Assembly (NCBI GenBank): GCA_039814715.1 | Contig: JBCCAR010000005.1 | Location: 1-64,000 of the forward strand | DNA length: 64,000 nucleotides | Direction of reading: 5' to 3' | DNA from: CAKZYD01 sp039814715 | GTDB lineage: Bacteria; Pseudomonadota; Alphaproteobacteria; Sphingomonadales; CAKZYD01 | Shown: positions 36,089 through 45,527 of the stretch, in pieces | Layout of the letters: each line of letters begins with the position of its first letter | Position numbering within the stretch: position 1 is the first letter of the stretch | Notes under the pieces: generated by a model | The model's database searches: none | Seen by the model: only the letters and a program-made list of their open reading frames with translations | Told to the model about the DNA's origin: nothing | Position numbers and translations under genes: made by a program

Positions 36089-37201
36089 TTAGATCAACCG
36101 GCGGTCAAAGCTGATGGATTTCACCAAGGCGTAAACCTCCTGGCCTTCTCTTAAGGTCAGGTCCTGGAGCGCGGCTTTTGTAATCCGAGCGCTCAACGGA
36201 ATATCTCCTAAGCGCAGACCGACTTCCACAAAGGCAGACGCCTCCGCACTGGTGATATCGGCAACGCAGACAGGCAGGCAATTGCGAATGCTGATGGCCT
36301 TAGGCCGCTCCAGCGCTAATGCCACATCGCGCGCGCGGATACGCAGCAGCACCTGCGCGCCAATCTCCAGCCGCTCAAGCAGCGGCATGGCCAGGCTATG
36401 CGCGCCGATAGTGATATGGGTCAGCCATTGCGGATGATCATGGCGCGCGACGGTGCCTTTTAAAACGCTGCCAGCTTCAAAAGCGCCCAGCGCCAGGGTC
36501 TGATCAACCTGATCAAACACCTCCGCCGTTGGACCATGGGCTAGAACCTCGCTGCCCGCCAGCACCAGCGTGTGGCTTGCTAGGCGCATGACTTCTTCAA
36601 CCGCGTGGCTGACCAGTAGCACGGAGACGCCCAGCTCGGCCTGAACGGTCTCGATTGTGGCCATGAGCGCCAGCTTGCGCTCCCGGTCCAGCGCCGCCAT
36701 GGGCTCATCCAGCAGGAGCAGACGCGCCCCGCGCGCGAGGGCCCGGGCAAGCGCCACGCGCTGCTGCTCCCCGCCGGACAGGCTGCCAGCGCGCGCACTT
36801 AAGATCGGGCCCAGATCAAGCAGCTGCGCGAGCCGCGCAATATCTGGCCCGCCAGGAAAGGCGCGCTTGATGGCATAGGCCAAATTACCTTCCACTGTGA
36901 GATGGGGAAAGAGCGCGGGTGCTTGCGGCACATAGGCAAGCGGGCGCTCATGCATGGGCACGTAAAGGCCCGCTTGGCTATCGAGAAGCGTTTGCCCAGC
37001 ATAGTCAATCCGGCCCAAAGCGCGGCCCGGGTCTTTCCAGTCTACACCCGCGATGGCGCGTAGGAGCCGGCTTTTGCCGCTGCCTGATGGGCCAAACAGC
37101 GCCGCCGTATTGCCGCCCATGGCGATGCTTTCTTCCACCCGCAGCTCCTGGTCCAGCACAGGCATAATCAGCGATAAGATGAGGCGCGGACTATCCAGCA
37201 C
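36089..37201 (-). CDS. modC: Molybdate ABC transporter ATP-binding protein
   Basis: 370 residues. Walker A GPSGSGKS (about residues 38-45), LSGGEQQRVALARAL signature, Walker B LLLLDEPMAALD, switch His in LLVSHAVEEV, and a C-terminal TOBE/Mop-like molybdate-binding domain (about 300-370). It energises ModB. It appears to start with GTG at 37201, overlapping modB by 11 bases. Last gene of modABC; its 3' end faces the cysQ-like gene. Confidence 0.94.
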   Translation of the reverse strand: MLDSPRLILSLIMPVLDQELRVEESIAMGGNTAALFGPSGSGKSRLLRAIAGVDWKDPGRALGRIDYAGQTLLDSQAGLYVPMHERPLAYVPQAPALFPHLTVEGNLAYAIKRAFPGGPDIARLAQLLDLGPILSARAGSLSGGEQQRVALARALARGARLLLLDEPMAALDRERKLALMATIETVQAELGVSVLLVSHAVEEVMRLASHTLVLAGSEVLAHGPTAEVFDQVDQTLALGAFEAGSVLKGTVARHDHPQWLTHITIGAHSLAMPLLERLEIGAQVLLRIRARDVALALERPKAISIRNCLPVCVADITSAEASAFVEVGLRLGDIPLSARITKAALQDLTLREGQEVYALVKSISFDRRLI

Positions 37202-37859
37202 GCAGCAGCGCTTTCCGGTTCAGCGCGTAAACGCTGAACAATACTGCAAAAGAGAACACCACCATGATGGCCGACAATATATGCGCCTCGCCGTAGCGCA
37301 GCGTTTCCACATGCTCGTAAATGGCAATTGAAATGACTTTGGTTTCGCCGGGAATGCTGCCGCCGACCATCAGCACCACGCCAAACTCCCCGACGGTATG
37401 GGCAAAGCTCAAAATAGCAGCGGTGAGGACACCGCGCTTAGACAGCGGCAGGGCAATGCTAAACAGCCGGTCCCAACGGCCAGCGCCAAGGCTGCCAGCC
37501 GCTTCCAGCACAGCATCATCGAGCGCTTCAAACGCCGATTGCAGCGGCTGGACAGCAAAAGGCAGAGAATAAATCATGGAGGCCAGGACTAAGCCTTCAA
37601 ACGAAAAACTCAGCGTCTCGCCTGTGATGGCAAGCCAAGCCCCGCCGAGCGGATTGTTCGGGCTGAACAGCAACAACAAGTAGAACCCAATGACCGTGGG
37701 CGGCAGCACCAGCGGCATGGCCGTGATGGCCTCTATGATAGGCTTGAGCCAATGCTGGGTGCGTGACAACCACCAGGCGAGCGGCAACGCCGCCACCAAT
37801 AAAAGCGCGGTCGTCACCCCCGCAAGCAGCGCTGTGAGCCAGAGTGCATTCCACGCCAT
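37191..37859 (-). CDS. modB: Molybdate ABC transporter permease
   Basis: 222 residues, about five transmembrane helices. ModB features: AITAMPLVLPPTVIGFYLL, the EAA loop LEAAGSLGAGRWDRLFSIALPLSKRGVLTAA, and FAHTVGEFGVVLMVGGSIPGETKVISIAIYE. Begins three bases after modA. Confidence 0.95.
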   Translation of the reverse strand: MAWNALWLTALLAGVTTALLLVAALPLAWWLSRTQHWLKPIIEAITAMPLVLPPTVIGFYLLLLFSPNNPLGGAWLAITGETLSFSFEGLVLASMIYSLPFAVQPLQSAFEALDDAVLEAAGSLGAGRWDRLFSIALPLSKRGVLTAAILSFAHTVGEFGVVLMVGGSIPGETKVISIAIYEHVETLRYGEAHILSAIMVVFSFAVLFSVYALNRKALLRAG

Positions 37860-37862
37860 GGG

Positions 37863-38633
37863 CTAGGGTTTGCCTGGCAGTGTATAGCCCCAGGCTTCAA
37901 TCCGCGTGCGCGCATAAGGACCTTGAAGCCAGGCGAACAAAGCCTGCGCGGCGCTGTTTTGCCGGGCGCGCAGGAGCAGGACCATATCTTGCTGAATAGG
38001 CGCATGAAGATCAGCCGGCACCAGCCACATAGAGCCGGGCGGGATGTTATCGATTGCCGTTTGAAACGTCTTATAGAACTGGCTGCGCGCGACGAAACCT
38101 GCGGACGCATTCCCGCTGGCGACAAGCGTAAAGGCCTGGCCGACATTTTGGCCTTGAACAGGCGACACCTTGGCCTGGCCTAGCGCCGCGAGCACCTGCA
38201 TTGCTGCTTGGCCGTAAGGCGCAGTCGCGGGGTTAGCGATGGCGACAGAGCGAGGCCGCAGGGTGGCAAGATAGGCTGAAACATCGCCCGGCGTCTCCAG
38301 CGCGGCACGGTTTTTCATGGTCCAGAACACAAGCGAGCCGAATGCATAAGGCGCGCGGTGCTGGGGGCGCGCTAAGCCATCCTCAACCAGCCTGGCCGGG
38401 CGCGCGGCATCCGCGGACAAGAAAAGATCAAACGGTGCGCCCTGACGGATCTGCGCGTAAATCGACCCTGATGATCCAGCCATAACCTCTACTGGGTGGC
38501 CTTGCTGGAGTTCAAAGGCGCGTGCCAGAGCCTCCATCGCCGGAGCAAAATTGCTGGCGACCGCGACGCGGACGTTGCCCGCCTGCACTGGCAGGGCGAG
38601 GAGCAAACACATCAGGAACACAAGAAACCGCAT
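37863..38633 (-). CDS. modA: Molybdate-binding periplasmic protein
   Basis: 256 residues with a signal peptide cleaved at PVQA-GNV. ModA features: VAVASNFAPAMEALARAFE, GSSGSIYAQIRQGAPFDLFLSADAARP, and IANPATAPYGQAAMQVL. It delivers molybdate to ModBC, needed for molybdenum cofactor enzymes. ATG 38633 gives a proper signal peptide; an upstream 25-codon extension is rejected. Divergent from the TonB-dependent receptor gene across 139 bases. Confidence 0.94.
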   Translation of the reverse strand: MRFLVFLMCLLLALPVQAGNVRVAVASNFAPAMEALARAFELQQGHPVEVMAGSSGSIYAQIRQGAPFDLFLSADAARPARLVEDGLARPQHRAPYAFGSLVFWTMKNRAALETPGDVSAYLATLRPRSVAIANPATAPYGQAAMQVLAALGQAKVSPVQGQNVGQAFTLVASGNASAGFVARSQFYKTFQTAIDNIPPGSMWLVPADLHAPIQQDMVLLLRARQNSAAQALFAWLQGPYARTRIEAWGYTLPGKP

Positions 38634-38679
38634 AGCTGTGCTCTTACCCCAGCGCGCGAGTCTATGCCAAGGCGGCATT

Positions 38680-38693
38680 TCACACGCTTGTGA
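38680..38693. promoter_or_regulatory. Inverted repeat in the modA-TonB receptor intergenic region
   Basis: TCACA-CGCT-TGTGA, a perfect 5-4-5 inverted repeat (flanked by TT and GA, which extends the symmetry with one mismatch), between the divergent modA and receptor genes. The protein that binds it is unknown. Confidence 0.35.
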
Positions 38694-38714
38694 GATGCGC
38701 ATTGGCAAAAGCCT

Positions 38715-38736
38715 CGTTATGAAAGCGCCATAAGCG
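38715..38736. promoter_or_regulatory. Candidate molybdate-responsive (ModE-like) site
   Basis: CGTTATG-N7-CATAAGCG resembles the CGTTAT...ATAACG half-site arrangement of ModE boxes, with one half-site imperfect. It is positioned to affect both modA (divergent, 82 bases away) and the TonB-dependent receptor (start 37 bases away). A perfect GCGGGTT-A-AACCCGC repeat (38734-38748) overlaps its end. Confidence 0.35.
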
Positions 38737-38772
38737 GGTTAAACCCGCGCGCACCAGGAGGGGAATACCGCC

Positions 38773-41751
38773 ATGTCACGCTGGCTGCTTGCCGCATTCT
38801 TATGGTTTTGGGCCCCGCAGGCCTTTGCCCAAGCCTCGCTCGAAGTCCGCGTCCTCAGCGCGGATGGCGCGCCTCTTCAAGGCGCCGCGGTGGTGATTGA
38901 AAATGCCGGTCTTGGCCAACGTTTCGAGCGCGAAACGGATGGCGCTGGCCGCGCGCGGGTGACCCCAATGGCCGCAGCGGCAGGCTGGAGCGTGCGCGCC
39001 TTAGCGGGGCAGACGTCAGCCTTCGCTGGCCCGTTTCAGCTGCGTAATGATTTTACGCGGACGTTGACGCTGCGGTTAAGCTCTGAGGCGGCACTTGAAT
39101 CCATTATGGTGACAGGCCGGGCGAATGCAATTTCGATCAATAGCTCTAATGCGGAAATCTCATCCACACTCACAGCCGCGCAAATTGCCCGTCTGCCCGT
39201 CGAAGCACGCAGCCTGGAGCGGCTCTTGTTTCGCTTGCCTGGCGTGACGCAGTCGACCGGGTTTTTTGGCGAAGCACCGTCCATCGCGATCAATGGCGCG
39301 AACGCGCTCTACACCAACTACATGATCGATGGCCTCGACAATAATGAGAACTTCCTTGGCGGCCTAAAGTTCGCAGTGCCTATCGGCGCGGTGCAAGACG
39401 TGACTGTGCTCGTAAGCTCCTACTCAGCAGAATTTGGCCGCACCGCCAATGGGATCGTGAACGTAACAACCCCGTCAGGCAGCAATGATGTGGCGGGGGA
39501 ATTCGTATTCGTCACCCGCCCAGGCGGCTTTTTAACCGAGACGCCAGACGGCACGCAGACCAGCCTGTTTGGCCAGCCCGTGGCTGATAGCTTTGAGCGC
39601 TACCAAGGTGCGGCCACGCTGTCTGGCCCCCTGATCAAAGACAAGGTCTTCGGCTTTATCAATGCGGAATACATTCGCGATGAAACCCAAAACCTGCTGT
39701 CCAGCCAAGACCTGGACATTAACGCCGTCCTGCCGGGCACCAACACGCAGCTGCTACTAACCGGGCGGCTGGATGCGCAATTGAGCGAGGCTTGGCGGGC
39801 CAGCGCGCGCATCAACTATGGCGATGTGGAGCTAGAGCGCCCCGGAGGCGGGCTCGATGGCGGCGTCACCTTTCCCAGCGCGGGCAGTGTGCAAGACCGC
39901 CAATCGCTCAATGCCGCGCTGCAGCTAAGCTATAATAGCGACCGCCTGGGCTATAGCGGCGCGCTGCAATATAGCCGGTTCCGCTGGGACTTTGGCCAAC
40001 CGCTCAATGGCCCCGGCCCGCAAGCGACGTTGTTTTCGCAAGGCGACTTAACGCGGCCGGTCGCCATCATTGGGCACCCCGGCTTTATCTTTGACGAGCG
40101 CGAATCCACCTGGCAGACGAGGCACACTCTCACCTATGAGGCTGGCAAACACCGGCTCAAGGGCGGCATCGACTTTATCCTAGCTGACTTTGCACTGGCC
40201 GGCGGCGGCAATGTGAATGGCAACTTTGCGCTGTCGGTGCCGCAAGCAGAGTTAGCGGCACTCGGCGCGGCAGGCGCCCAGCTTTCCATCGCGGATGTCC
40301 CCACCAGCGCGCAAATCATCGACGCCGTATTTGAAACGCAGCCGAATCGATTTGGCCGCACGCAGCAGCTTTATAGCGCCTTCTTAGAAGACCAATGGCA
40401 GCTGCGCAGCGACTTTAGCCTCACCTTTGGCCTGCGCTATGACTATGATTCGCTCACCAATTCCGGCGCTGGCAGCGACACCAACAATATCTCGCCGCGC
40501 TTCGGCTTTAACTATCTGCCCCATCCCGATGTCTCCATCAGAGGCGGGGTTGGCCGCTTTGTTGAGAAAATTCCCTACGCCGTGATCTCCGATGCCCTGC
40601 AGCAGGGCAGTCAAGCGCCCGCGTTTTTAAGCCAGCTGGAAGACTTGCGCGCTCTGGACATTTTGCCAAGTGATGCAGACCTGCTGGCTTTGACCAGCAA
40701 CGAGGGCAACCGCACCATTAGCCCCATGTGCGCGGCGCCCTTTATGTGCCCCGACCCTATGAGCCTGCGTACGGACGCTCAGAATCAGCCGATTGCAGAG
40801 CGGCGCATTTTCAGCCCCTTTGGCCTAGAAAACCCAGAAGCCCTGCAAGCCAGCCTCAGTGTGGAATGGCAGGTCGCGCCAGACTTGATCATTGGCGTTG
40901 ACGCGCAATATAGCCGGGGACGCAACCTCTTGCGCTTGGTGGATTTAAACGCCCCGGCCCCCTTTGACTTCAATCAGGCTGCCTTTGACGCCCTTGGCGC
41001 TGATGATGTGGCGGCCTTATCGCCAGCCCAGCGCGAGGCCATGGGCCTGGTGCGATCAACAGATATAGCCAATGCGTCGCGGCCAACGACAGGCCTTGTA
41101 CGCTCAATCTTATACACCGATAGCGGTGGGCGCAGCCGCTATAAGGCGCTGATTTTCAAAATCCAGAAAGCGCGCGGCAACGATATCTATTATGCATCGC
41201 TATTCTACACGCTTTCCCGGCTCGAAAACGATACCGACGACATCAACTTTCGCGCCGATGATGCCAATCGCTTTGACCGCGATTTTGGGCCCTCACTGAA
41301 CGACCGCACGCATGTGATCTCTGGCCTCTTCACGCTCTATCCGGTTGATGGCCTCACCCTCTCCCTGGCAGGGCTCATCCAATCGGGCCAACCGATCAAC
41401 TTTACGCCCGATCCAGCCGTGTTTGGCACAACAGACCTCAATGGCGATGGATTGTCCATTGCAGATCAATTCACCGGTAACCCAGACCGATTTCCAGGCG
41501 TAGGCCGGAACAGCGGCCGGCTCGGCTGGAACGCGGTATTTGATGTGGGGCTGGGCTACGCGCTGGAAACACCTGCTGGCACGGTGTCGCTGCGCGGGGA
41601 TGTATTTAATGTGCTTGATGCAAACCGCGATAGCGGCTTTCCTGTGAACTTTACCGTGTCCAACCAGGTGCAAACCTTTGGCCAGCCCTTCAACCAGACC
41701 AGCGCCGGCCAAGCCCGCACCTTCCAGCTGACGGCGCGCTATGCGTTTTGA
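38773..41751 (+). CDS. TonB-dependent receptor with N-terminal carboxypeptidase-regulatory-like domain (Oar-like)
   Basis: 992 residues. Signal peptide to about residue 20; a CarboxypepD-regulatory/CNA-B-like domain (about 22-105, VRVLSADGAPLQGAAVVIENAG); a plug domain (about 115-245, ARSLERLLFRLPGVTQS, INGANALYTNYMIDGLDNNENF, SYSAEFGRTANGIVNV); and a large beta-barrel to a C-terminal phenylalanine. The substrate is unknown; Oar-like receptors take up or export larger molecules in other bacteria. AGGAGGGG lies upstream of the ATG. It is divergent from modABC, so a link to molybdenum is conceivable only through a shared regulator. Its end overlaps the convergent Tam41-like gene by 13 bases. 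Confidence 0.92.
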   Translation: MSRWLLAAFLWFWAPQAFAQASLEVRVLSADGAPLQGAAVVIENAGLGQRFERETDGAGRARVTPMAAAAGWSVRALAGQTSAFAGPFQLRNDFTRTLTLRLSSEAALESIMVTGRANAISINSSNAEISSTLTAAQIARLPVEARSLERLLFRLPGVTQSTGFFGEAPSIAINGANALYTNYMIDGLDNNENFLGGLKFAVPIGAVQDVTVLVSSYSAEFGRTANGIVNVTTPSGSNDVAGEFVFVTRPGGFLTETPDGTQTSLFGQPVADSFERYQGAATLSGPLIKDKVFGFINAEYIRDETQNLLSSQDLDINAVLPGTNTQLLLTGRLDAQLSEAWRASARINYGDVELERPGGGLDGGVTFPSAGSVQDRQSLNAALQLSYNSDRLGYSGALQYSRFRWDFGQPLNGPGPQATLFSQGDLTRPVAIIGHPGFIFDERESTWQTRHTLTYEAGKHRLKGGIDFILADFALAGGGNVNGNFALSVPQAELAALGAAGAQLSIADVPTSAQIIDAVFETQPNRFGRTQQLYSAFLEDQWQLRSDFSLTFGLRYDYDSLTNSGAGSDTNNISPRFGFNYLPHPDVSIRGGVGRFVEKIPYAVISDALQQGSQAPAFLSQLEDLRALDILPSDADLLALTSNEGNRTISPMCAAPFMCPDPMSLRTDAQNQPIAERRIFSPFGLENPEALQASLSVEWQVAPDLIIGVDAQYSRGRNLLRLVDLNAPAPFDFNQAAFDALGADDVAALSPAQREAMGLVRSTDIANASRPTTGLVRSILYTDSGGRSRYKALIFKIQKARGNDIYYASLFYTLSRLENDTDDINFRADDANRFDRDFGPSLNDRTHVISGLFTLYPVDGLTLSLAGLIQSGQPINFTPDPAVFGTTDLNGDGLSIADQFTGNPDRFPGVGRNSGRLGWNAVFDVGLGYALETPAGTVSLRGDVFNVLDANRDSGFPVNFTVSNQVQTFGQPFNQTSAGQARTFQLTARYAF

Positions 41752-42635
41752 CGTTTCTGCGCCTTCAGCCGGTAATAGCGCTGCGCCACAAAGGGCACGC
41801 CCAGCAGCGGCCAGCGCCGCTCCCACGGTTTGACAGGCAAATCAAAGCCAGCATGGCGCGAGATTTTCCACGCGATATAGTCAATGCCGCCCTCGAAGGT
41901 GAAAACCCCTTTGATCAGCCGCGCAGCAGACAAAAACACGCCCTGCCAAGCGCGCACCCGCCAGGCTAGCTGCCCGCCCCTGCCCGTCTCAGTGAATCGT
42001 TGAGGAAGTGTAACGGCAGCTGGCCACGCGCCATAGCTGGCCAGCAGTTTATCCACCCGCTCGGGGCTTTCCGCGCGCAGCTCTGCCTTATAAGAGGCCG
42101 ACAAGCCTGCCTTCCAAATGTCTGTAACACTCGCGCCTTGCGCAGCCAGCGGTGCTGCGCGCTGCGTGAAGGTATTGATGGCGCTTTCCATGAGCTGGGC
42201 TAAGCGCTCCAGATCGCCGCTGCCGGCAGCGCGGCGGCTGGGCTGTGCAAAGCGGGCCCAGAAATACGAATGGAAGGTGCGCATGCTTACCAACTTTTCA
42301 AAGTGGGCCATGGACAGCACGGCATATTTACACCGCAGAAGCCCAAGCGCGCCCGTCTGTTCATGATAAAACACATTGGGCGGCAGGATTGCCGCAGCTA
42401 GCCGCATCAGCGCGCCTGGAAAGGGGCGCTTATAATCCGGCACAACCACATAAAAATCATATAGCACATCCGCTGGATCAGCGCTCGCCAGGACACTCAT
42501 GCCAGATCCGTAGAGCAGAATGTCGCTGCCGGGAAAGCGCTCCAGCAGCGTTTGCGCCAGCTGCGCAGCGGCGGGCGGTACGGGGCCGGTGAGGCATTCA
42601 TGAATGGCGGCGCGGGCTGTCATGGGTTCAGGCAT
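41739..42635 (-). CDS. Tam41-like CTP:phosphatidate cytidylyltransferase
   Basis: 298 residues. The N-terminal nucleotidyltransferase fold has LLYGSGMS (GSG at 43-45) and YDFYVVVPD (acidic residues about 60-67), followed by FYHEQ and a KYAVLSMAHFEKLVSMRTFHSYFWARFAQPSR block that mirrors the KYGV...L..W..LY..GR..KP pattern of mitochondrial Tam41. The C-terminal 150 residues are helical and end in a basic stretch that may bind membrane. The expected reaction is PA + CTP to CDP-diacylglycerol. It is 35 bases downstream of a lipid kinase gene on the same strand. Identification is from pattern alone; a related nucleotidyltransferase with another lipid substrate is possible. Confidence 0.72.
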   Translation of the reverse strand: MPEPMTARAAIHECLTGPVPPAAAQLAQTLLERFPGSDILLYGSGMSVLASADPADVLYDFYVVVPDYKRPFPGALMRLAAAILPPNVFYHEQTGALGLLRCKYAVLSMAHFEKLVSMRTFHSYFWARFAQPSRRAAGSGDLERLAQLMESAINTFTQRAAPLAAQGASVTDIWKAGLSASYKAELRAESPERVDKLLASYGAWPAAVTLPQRFTETGRGGQLAWRVRAWQGVFLSAARLIKGVFTFEGGIDYIAWKISRHAGFDLPVKPWERRWPLLGVPFVAQRYYRLKAQKRQNA

Positions 42636-42670
42636 AACCTGCGCCGCGGCGCATGAATAGAGGCTTTGCG

Positions 42671-43615
42671 CTAGGTAAGGAAGTCGGCTTTCGTGGACGT
42701 TTGAATCACCAAAGGATCGCTGGCCTGGCTTTCAAAAATTTCCCCATCAAACACGAATGACCCATCAAAGCGCATGTTTAAATGAGTATCTTTCCAGCTT
42801 TCATAGCCATGGTCTTTAAACCATGCGCGCGATTTGCCGCGCAGAATGGCGGGTGCGGCGCGCAACAAACGGCTGCGGGGATGGCCAATGGTGGTGACAG
42901 CCATGGGCCCTTGGCCGTCGCCCCAGAAGGGATAGATGCCGGAGCCTATAGAATGTAGCGTTGTGGCCATGGCCACCAGCTGGCGCTGAGTGCCGATTTG
43001 GGACGCGTCGTCGCTGGCGGTGATGGCGAGATCGACGCTCTCAACCGCGCTATCGGTATCAAACGCAACTTTACAGACATAGCCTGCTACGCTGGCCATC
43101 AGCGCTAGGGAGCGTTTCGCCCCCTTCGACTGGACTTTTTCGCGGCTGAATTGCACGGCTGAGTGAAAGCCAGCGCAGCCAAAGAAGAAGCCATAGATCG
43201 GGTCTTGCTGGCCATTCTGAAGCGCCATGAGATGGCGACTAGCTGTACGGACTTCCCCGCGCTGGCGCCGCCATAAAAAATTATCCAAGCTGGCAACAGG
43301 CGCGCCGCGCAGGCCGCAATCATTGGCGATGACATTGGTCATGCCGCAGGGCAGGGCGACATAATGCGGGGCGCGCTCAAAGCGGGCATTGTTAATGCTG
43401 TCGGTCAATGCGGCTTGCATGGTGCCATCACCGCCGCCGATGATCAGCGTTTCAACGCCCTTGCGGCCCATATCCGCCAGCGCTTTATCAAGCCCTTCAA
43501 TGCCATTGAGGATGGCAGTACGTACAGACGAAAATTGCTTGGCCACATAGAGCAAGTCATCGGCAACGCTAGCGCTGCGGTCACTTCGCTCGTTAATGAT
43601 CAACCCAATAGACAT
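42671..43615 (-). CDS. Diacylglycerol kinase-family lipid kinase
   Basis: 314 residues. DAGK catalytic domain: SIGLIINERSDR at the N-terminus, TLIIGGGDGTMQAALTD (glycine-rich nucleotide loop, GGGDGT) and HYVALPCGMTNVIANDCG. The C-terminal domain is beta-rich and ends DPLVIQTSTKADFLT. It should phosphorylate a neutral lipid: diacylglycerol to PA, or possibly ceramide, as the DAGK-family kinase of Caulobacter sphingolipid synthesis does. The start is ATG 43615; ATG 43627 is possible. It feeds naturally into the adjacent Tam41-like enzyme if the product is PA. Confidence 0.9.
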   Translation of the reverse strand: MSIGLIINERSDRSASVADDLLYVAKQFSSVRTAILNGIEGLDKALADMGRKGVETLIIGGGDGTMQAALTDSINNARFERAPHYVALPCGMTNVIANDCGLRGAPVASLDNFLWRRQRGEVRTASRHLMALQNGQQDPIYGFFFGCAGFHSAVQFSREKVQSKGAKRSLALMASVAGYVCKVAFDTDSAVESVDLAITASDDASQIGTQRQLVAMATTLHSIGSGIYPFWGDGQGPMAVTTIGHPRSRLLRAAPAILRGKSRAWFKDHGYESWKDTHLNMRFDGSFVFDGEIFESQASDPLVIQTSTKADFLT

Positions 43616-43799
43616 GTGCAAAGTCATCCAAATGACATGGCAATGAAATAGCGCCGTCATATACCGTGTGCGTCATAGAATTGAAATACTCTTTAATCTT
43701 GGCGATTTTGCAGCGGGTATGCGGTGCAAAGCTCTTGAGAAAACTGGGGCAAACGCGCATTAGGGTGATCTCATACGCCAGCAACGGACGCCTTGCGCC

Positions 43800-44747
43800 A
43801 TGCGCTTTGCCCATTTCACGGATCTCCATTTGCCGATTCGCAGCAAGCCTAAGGTGCGCGCTTTGCTTAACAAACGCATCCTGGGCTACCAATCTTGGCT
43901 GCGCAAACGCCATAAGCGCCACCAGCAATGGACGCTCGATCATTTGGTAGCCGATGCGAGGACCCAGGCGGTGGATGCTGCGCTGATCAGCGGGGATATC
44001 ACCAATATTGCCCTACCGGATGAGTTCAGCGATGCCGCCGATTGGATGGCGCAGGCCATGCGCGACCTTCCAGCAGTGATGGTGCCGGGCAATCACGACA
44101 GCTATGTGGATGTGCCCTGGAGCGAAGGCATGGGGCGTCTTGCGCCCTATATGCTGGGCTCGCCAAGCCTAGATAGCGCCAGCAGTGCAGAACCGCAACT
44201 GCGCAAGGATGCCGATGACTTTCCCTTTATGTCCGCCCTTGGGCTAGAGCAGGGGATTTGCTGCATTTGCGCAAACTCCGCGCCGCCAACGGCGCCGGGT
44301 CTCGCCTCTGGCCGGTTGGGGGATAGGCAGATTGCTTTGATGGCGAGCATGCTTGAAGACGCCGCGCGCTGCGGCCATTACCGGCTGATTATGCTGCACC
44401 ATCCCGTGACCGACGGCGTCGTCTCCTGGCGCAAAGGTTTGGGCGACGCGGCTGACTTTCAAGCCATGATCGCGCGTGTTGGGGCGGACCTCATCATCCA
44501 CGGCCATACCCATTTCCCGGTTCACGGTGCTTTGCCTGGGCCAGATGGCCCTGTGACGGTGATTGGCGGCGGCTCGGCCTCCCACACGGCAGGCCATGGG
44601 CGCTACACGCCTGCCCGCTATAACATCATCGACATCGATCGCGTTGACGCAGGCTGGTCCACACAGATCACCATCCGCGAGCTCGACATTGCCGCTAAAA
44701 TAGTGCGCAGCGCTGCGAGCGGCCCAGCGGCAGCGTTGGCATCATGA
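43800..44747 (+). CDS. Calcineurin-like metallophosphoesterase
   Basis: 315 residues with the full two-metal motif set: HFTDLHLP, ISGDITN, VPGNHDSYV, MLHHPVTDG and IHGHTHFPVHG. No signal peptide, so cytoplasmic. Substrates of this branch include nucleotide-diphospho-lipids or phospholipid phosphates; none can be assigned. Divergent from the lipid kinase across 184 bases, and its stop overlaps the next start (ATGA), so it is coupled to the nucleotidyltransferase. Confidence 0.9.
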   Translation: MRFAHFTDLHLPIRSKPKVRALLNKRILGYQSWLRKRHKRHQQWTLDHLVADARTQAVDAALISGDITNIALPDEFSDAADWMAQAMRDLPAVMVPGNHDSYVDVPWSEGMGRLAPYMLGSPSLDSASSAEPQLRKDADDFPFMSALGLEQGICCICANSAPPTAPGLASGRLGDRQIALMASMLEDAARCGHYRLIMLHHPVTDGVVSWRKGLGDAADFQAMIARVGADLIIHGHTHFPVHGALPGPDGPVTVIGGGSASHTAGHGRYTPARYNIIDIDRVDAGWSTQITIRELDIAAKIVRSAASGPAAALAS

Positions 44748-45514
44748 CGTCACAGCCCATACCCGCGCTTATTCTTGCGGGGCGCCGCGCTGCGGGTACG
44801 GACCCAATGGTGCTGGGCAACGCCGCCCACAAAGCGTTTTTACCGCTGAATGACCGGCCAATGCTCGATTATGTGCTGTCCGCTTTAAGCAGCAGCCCAG
44901 GCGTTGGCCCCATCAGCATTAGTGCGCCGGGCGACCTGGGCGAAGGGTTTGCCGCCCATGCCCCTGGCGCGACACTGCTGCCTGCGCAGACAAGCCCCGC
45001 CCGGTCCATACAATCAGCGCTGGGGCGCTTTCAGGATGCACCAGCGGTTTTAGTGACGACCTGCGATCATCCGCTTTTGACCCCCGCGATCATTTCAGAG
45101 TTTCTCAGCCGCGCGGAGACGGCAAACGCAGATGCAGCGATTGGCTGCGTCACCAAAGATGTGTTTCAGGCCAGCTTCCCGGAGGCAAAGCGGACCTTCA
45201 TACGGCTAAAAGACCTGGAATTTTCAGGCGCCAATTTGTTTCTGCTGAAACCGCGCCAAGCAACAGGCCTGATGGCGTTTTGGGCGACTTTAGAGGCCAA
45301 CCGGAAAAGCCCGCTCACCATGGCGCGGATGATTGGGGTCGGCATTGGCATACGCTACTTGCTAGGCTGGCTGACGCTAGAGCAAATGACCGCCGGGGTG
45401 CTCAAACGCTCGGGCACGCGCTGCGCCATGGTACCGCTAGACCACCCACGCGCTGCTATCGATGTGGACAAACCAGCAGATATTGCGCTTGCAGCGTCGC
45501 TGCTGAGCGCGTAG
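44744..45514 (+). CDS. MobA-like NTP transferase-domain protein
   Basis: 256 residues, GT-A-like nucleotidyltransferase. The N-terminal PALILAGRRAAGTDPM is a shortened form of the LAGGxGxR signature, KAFLPLNDRPMLDYVL carries the catalytic lysine region, VLVTTCDHPLLTP the metal Asp, and IDVDKPADIALA the C-terminal second Asp. It probably activates a small phosphorylated compound with CTP or another NTP. Position between a phosphoesterase and a CDP-glycerol-transferase-like gene suggests it makes a CDP-alcohol (inference). Confidence 0.85.
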   Translation: MTSQPIPALILAGRRAAGTDPMVLGNAAHKAFLPLNDRPMLDYVLSALSSSPGVGPISISAPGDLGEGFAAHAPGATLLPAQTSPARSIQSALGRFQDAPAVLVTTCDHPLLTPAIISEFLSRAETANADAAIGCVTKDVFQASFPEAKRTFIRLKDLEFSGANLFLLKPRQATGLMAFWATLEANRKSPLTMARMIGVGIGIRYLLGWLTLEQMTAGVLKRSGTRCAMVPLDHPRAAIDVDKPADIALAASLLSA

Positions 45515-45527
45515 TTGCGCCAAGGCT

